Below, piece by piece: positions 15,123 to 18,600 of a DNA stretch of 18,600 nucleotides. The translations under genes and the position numbers were made by a program. Position 1 is the first letter of the stretch. Every line of letters starts with the position of its first letter. The stretch covers positions 1-18,600 of the forward strand of contig JAEWDP010000165.1 in the NCBI GenBank assembly GCA_023390055.1, written 5' to 3'. The notes under the pieces were generated by a model, which had not been told where the DNA came from, did not search any database, and saw only the letters and a program-made list of their open reading frames with translations. The DNA comes from Pseudomonadota bacterium. Lineage in GTDB: Bacteria; Pseudomonadota; Alphaproteobacteria; Rhizobiales; Rhizobiaceae.

Positions 15123-18100
15123 ATGATCAACGGCAAGTGGGATTTCTGGATCGACCGCGGCGGTACATTCACCGATATCGTCGGGCGCAGACCGGATGGC
15201 ACACTCGTTGCGCACAAGCTACTTTCAGAAAACCCAGAGGCCTATCGCGACGCAGCTGTCCAGGGCATCCGCGAACTCCTGGGATTAAAGCATGGTGAAC
15301 GCGTCCCAGCCGATGCCATCGCTTCCGTGAAGATGGGCACAACAGTTGCCACCAACGCGCTTCTGGAACGCAAAGGTGAACGCACTCTGCTGGTGACGAC
15401 ACTCGGCTTTCGCGACGCCCTGGCAATTGGCTACCAGGCCCGTGCTGACATCTTCGCAAAGAAGATCATCAAGCCGGAACTTCTCTACGAGTCCGTCGTC
15501 GAAATCGAAGAACGTGTCCGTGCAGACGGCACCATCGAGAAGATACTCGACGAAAAGCTGGTCCATCGCGATCTGCAAGCGCGGTTTGACGACGGATTTC
15601 GTTCCATCGCAATCGTCCTAATGCATGCCTACCGCTATCCCGCCCATGAACAGGCCGTCGCGCGGATTGCTCGTGAGATCGGTTTTTCACAAGTTTCGGT
15701 CAGCCACGAGGTTTCACCCCTCATCAAGCTGGTCGGCCGTGGCGACACGACTGTGGTCGACGCCTATCTGTCTCCGATCCTGCGTCGCTATGTAGGACAG
15801 GTGGCAGCAGAACTCGGCACGGATACCCAGAAGGGTGCACGCCTGATGTTCATGCAGTCCTCGGGAGGCCTCACCGCAGCCAACCTCTTTCAAGGCAAGG
15901 ACGCCATCCTCTCCGGACCAGCAGGAGGGGTGGTAGGCGCCGTGGAAACCTCCAAGCTTGCTGGCTTTGGCCGCATGATCGGTTTCGACATGGGAGGCAC
16001 CTCCACAGACGTTTCTCACTTCGACGGCGAACTGGAACGCTCGTTCGAGACTGAGGTTGCTGGCGTCCGCATGCGTGCACCGATGATGTCGATCCATACC
16101 GTTGCAGCGGGCGGCGGATCAATATTGCACTTTGAAAACGGCCGCTTCCGGGTCGGCCCAGATTCCGCTGGCGCCAATCCCGGCCCCAAATCCTATCGCC
16201 GCGGCGGACCACTTACCGTCACCGACGCCAACGTCATGCTCGGAAAGCTATCCCCCGAACTCTTTCCGAAAATATTTGGGCCCAACCGTGATCAGCCACT
16301 GGATTCCGCTTCAGTGCGAGCATCCTTTGAGGAGATGGCTGGTATCATCGGCGACGGCCGTACTCCGGAAGAGGTTGCCGACGGCTTCTTGTCCATAGCG
16401 GTCGAGAACATGGCAAATGCGGTGAAGAAGATCAGCGTGCAGCGTGGTTATGATGTCTCCAATTACGTGCTGACCTGCTTTGGCGGCGCTGGCGGTCAAC
16501 ACGCCTGCCTCACCGCCGACGCCTTGAATATCACGACCGTATTGATTCATCCTTTCTCCGGGATCCTGTCAGCATACGGGATGGGACTGGCCAACATTCG
16601 CGCGACCCGCCAGAAGACCGTCTCCACCGATCTCCTAACGGGCCTCGACACACTTGGACCGATCCGCGAGGAAATGACGGCGAGTGTACTAAATGAAATG
16701 ACATTCCAGGGTGTCGCAGACGCATCCATAGAAATCCTGCACCGTGCCCATCTGCGCTACCAAGGCACCGACACGACTCTGACTGTACCTGTTACCAATG
16801 CTGCAGACATGACGAGGGTATTCGAGACACATCACCGCAAGCAGTTCGGGTTCATCTTCGAAAACCGTGAGGTCGTTTTCGAATCCTATGAAGTCGAAGC
16901 CATCGGTGGCGGAGCAGGATCATTCGAACCGAACCATGCCCTGAATTCGGCCGCACCCCTTGCAACGACCGAGACACGCTTTTTCTCCGGTGGGGAATGG
17001 CACGAGGCACCGGTCTACTATCGTGACGACATCAGCCCCGGGGCGATTGCGCACGGGCCGTGCCTTGTCGTTGAACCACACCAGACAATTGTCGTCGAGG
17101 ATGAATGGGCTTTCGAAATTACCGCGCTCGATCATGTGGTCTTGAAGAGGGTCAAGGCACTTGCTCGCAACAAGGCAATCGGAACCGAAGCCGATCCGGT
17201 CCTGCTCGAAGTGTTCAATAATCTGTTCATGTCGATCGCCGAGCAAATGGGTGTGACCCTGCAAAACACCGCCTCCTCGGTCAATATCAAGGAACGGCTG
17301 GACTTTTCTTGTGCCGTTTTCGACGAGAATGGCGCACTCGTCGCCAATGCGCCGCATATGCCGGTCCATCTGGGTTCGATGGATCGCTCGGTGGAATCGG
17401 TTATTGCTGCCAACAGGAGCAGGATCCGGCCGGGCGACGTCTTTGCACTCAATGCGCCCTACAATGGCGGTACTCATCTACCAGACATCACCGTCGTGAC
17501 ACCGGTTTTCGATGACGCAGGTCATGATATTCTCTTCTACGTTGCATCGCGCGGCCATCATGCCGATGTCGGCGGTACGGCCCCCGGCTCAATGACACCG
17601 CTTGCGACAACAGTTGATGAAGAAGGCGTCCTCTTTGATAACGTCTTGCTGGTAGATCAGGGTCGGTTCGATGAAGAAGGAATTGCTCACCTTCTTTCCG
17701 ATCACCCCTATCCGGCCCGCAACGTCGCTCAAAATATCGGCGACCTCCGCGCGCAGATCGCTGCCAACGAAAAAGGTGTCCATGAAATGCGCAAGATGAT
17801 CGCGCAGTTCGGTCTTGATGTCGTCAGGGCCTATATGGGCCACGTTCAGGACAATGCGGAAGAAAGCGTTCGCCGCATCATCGAAACACTGGGTGACTCT
17901 GAATTCTCCTACGCCACGGACCAGGGCAGCACCGTTAAGGTAAAGATTACGGTCGACAAGGACAAGCGAGAAGCAACCGTGGATTTTACCGGAACAAGCC
18001 CGCAAAAACCGAACAATTTCAACGCACCGGAGCCTGTTACCCGGGCTGCAGTACTCTATGTCTTTCGCGTCATGGTTGAAAGCTCAATTCCCATGAACGC

Positions 18101-18600
18101 AGGTTGCCTGAGGCCCATTCGAATCATCGTGCCGGATGGCTCAATGCTCAAACCCCAGTATCCGGCAGCGGTGGTTGCAGGAAATGTCGAAACGAGCCAG
18201 CATGTGGCAAACGCGCTTTTCGGTGCACTTGGTTCCATGGCCGCAAGCCAGGGCACGATGAACAACCTTACCTTCGGAAACGAAACCTATCAGTACTACG
18301 AGACCTTATGCTCGGGATCACCCGCCGGTGTCCTCAATGATGGCACCGGTTTTGACGGTACCAATGCAGTCCATGTTCACATGACCAATTCACGCCTCAC
18401 GGATCCGGAAATTCTCGAGACCCGCTATCCCGTGTTGTTGGAGAATTTCCACATCTGCAAGGATTCTGGCGGAACAGGGCGATGGTCTGCCGGCGACGGA
18501 ACGGAACGAACAATCCGCTTTCTGGAGACAATGGCTTGCGCCATCCTGTCCTCCCACAGGACGATCCGGCCACATGGCCTCTTTGGTGGCGAGGCTGGCG
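15123..18600 (+). CDS. Fused HyuA-HyuB hydantoinase/5-oxoprolinase-family protein (partial, runs off right edge)
   Basis: The frame is open from the ATG at 15123 to the window end, giving 1159 visible residues; family members of this fused type are about 1200 to 1300, so only the C-terminal tail should be missing. Residues 1 to about 680 form the HyuA half, an actin-like ATPase with DRGGTFTD at 11-18, DMGGTSTD at 289-296 and FGGAGGQH at 453-460. The HyuB half starts near D691 and contains ANAPHMPVHLGSM, LNAPYNGGTHLPD and RGHHADVGG (810-818). Such enzymes use ATP to phosphorylate and hydrolyse a lactam or hydantoin (5-oxoprolinase, N-methylhydantoinase), or act as carboxylases for ketones. A start preceded by TGGAGGA is unambiguous. 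Next to an aminobenzoyl-CoA pathway, a lactam derived from an indole, such as an oxindole, is an attractive but unproven substrate. Confidence 0.88.
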   Translation, partial: MINGKWDFWIDRGGTFTDIVGRRPDGTLVAHKLLSENPEAYRDAAVQGIRELLGLKHGERVPADAIASVKMGTTVATNALLERKGERTLLVTTLGFRDALAIGYQARADIFAKKIIKPELLYESVVEIEERVRADGTIEKILDEKLVHRDLQARFDDGFRSIAIVLMHAYRYPAHEQAVARIAREIGFSQVSVSHEVSPLIKLVGRGDTTVVDAYLSPILRRYVGQVAAELGTDTQKGARLMFMQSSGGLTAANLFQGKDAILSGPAGGVVGAVETSKLAGFGRMIGFDMGGTSTDVSHFDGELERSFETEVAGVRMRAPMMSIHTVAAGGGSILHFENGRFRVGPDSAGANPGPKSYRRGGPLTVTDANVMLGKLSPELFPKIFGPNRDQPLDSASVRASFEEMAGIIGDGRTPEEVADGFLSIAVENMANAVKKISVQRGYDVSNYVLTCFGGAGGQHACLTADALNITTVLIHPFSGILSAYGMGLANIRATRQKTVSTDLLTGLDTLGPIREEMTASVLNEMTFQGVADASIEILHRAHLRYQGTDTTLTVPVTNAADMTRVFETHHRKQFGFIFENREVVFESYEVEAIGGGAGSFEPNHALNSAAPLATTETRFFSGGEWHEAPVYYRDDISPGAIAHGPCLVVEPHQTIVVEDEWAFEITALDHVVLKRVKALARNKAIGTEADPVLLEVFNNLFMSIAEQMGVTLQNTASSVNIKERLDFSCAVFDENGALVANAPHMPVHLGSMDRSVESVIAANRSRIRPGDVFALNAPYNGGTHLPDITVVTPVFDDAGHDILFYVASRGHHADVGGTAPGSMTPLATTVDEEGVLFDNVLLVDQGRFDEEGIAHLLSDHPYPARNVAQNIGDLRAQIAANEKGVHEMRKMIAQFGLDVVRAYMGHVQDNAEESVRRIIETLGDSEFSYATDQGSTVKVKITVDKDKREATVDFTGTSPQKPNNFNAPEPVTRAAVLYVFRVMVESSIPMNAGCLRPIRIIVPDGSMLKPQYPAAVVAGNVETSQHVANALFGALGSMAASQGTMNNLTFGNETYQYYETLCSGSPAGVLNDGTGFDGTNAVHVHMTNSRLTDPEILETRYPVLLENFHICKDSGGTGRWSAGDGTERTIRFLETMACAILSSHRTIRPHGLFGGEAG

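Noticed and set aside
1..18600. CRISPR arrays, tRNA or rRNA genes, insertion sequences, phage genes
   Set aside because: No regularly spaced repeats, no cloverleaf-like or rRNA sequence, and no transposase, integrase or flanking terminal repeats were seen on either strand.

Overview
The window looks like an accessory catabolic region from an alphaproteobacterium, most likely of the rhizobial/Brucella/Phyllobacterium type. This is an inference from moderately high GC, tightly overlapping operons and the style of the encoded proteins; there is no rRNA or other phylogenetic marker here. It encodes a CoA-dependent aerobic route for 2-aminobenzoate (anthranilate), of the kind described for Azoarcus evansii, with a dedicated ABC uptake system and two enzymes that could feed anthranilate or 2-aminobenzoyl-CoA into it.

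Region 1 (11-7525, plus strand) is a compact operon. It holds a fused flavin monooxygenase/Old Yellow Enzyme (2-aminobenzoyl-CoA monooxygenase/reductase type), an SDR, a crotonase-family protein, an acyl-CoA dehydrogenase, a RidA-family protein and a fused enoyl-CoA hydratase/3-hydroxyacyl-CoA dehydrogenase. Junctions are either short overlaps (4 and 8 bases) or gaps of 1 to 10 bases. The proposed logic is as follows: the ring is dearomatised as a CoA thioester, leaving an enamine; the enamine is hydrolysed, perhaps by the RidA protein; the ring is opened, perhaps by the crotonase, which lacks both hydratase glutamates; the chain is then degraded by beta-oxidation. No thiolase and no transcription regulator are in the window.

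Region 2 (7510-13864, minus strand) converges on region 1 and overlaps it by 16 bases. In transcription order it holds a benzoate/2-aminobenzoate-CoA ligase, a 246-base gap, and a complete branched-chain-amino-acid-type (HAAT) ABC transporter: binding protein, two permeases and two ATPases (livK-H-M-G-F order). Next to the ligase, the transporter probably imports an aromatic acid such as anthranilate rather than an amino acid.

Region 3 (14086 to the right edge, plus strand) starts divergently from the ligase. It has an alpha/beta hydrolase of the kynurenine-formamidase type, then a large fused HyuA-HyuB (hydantoinase/5-oxoprolinase family) protein that runs off the window. The first could yield anthranilate precursors from N-formyl or N-acyl compounds. 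The second could open a lactam such as an oxindole.

The three non-coding gaps (11990-12235, 13865-14085, 14911-15122) each contain inverted repeats that look regulatory. The C-terminus of the last gene of region 1 appears cut short exactly where it meets livF.
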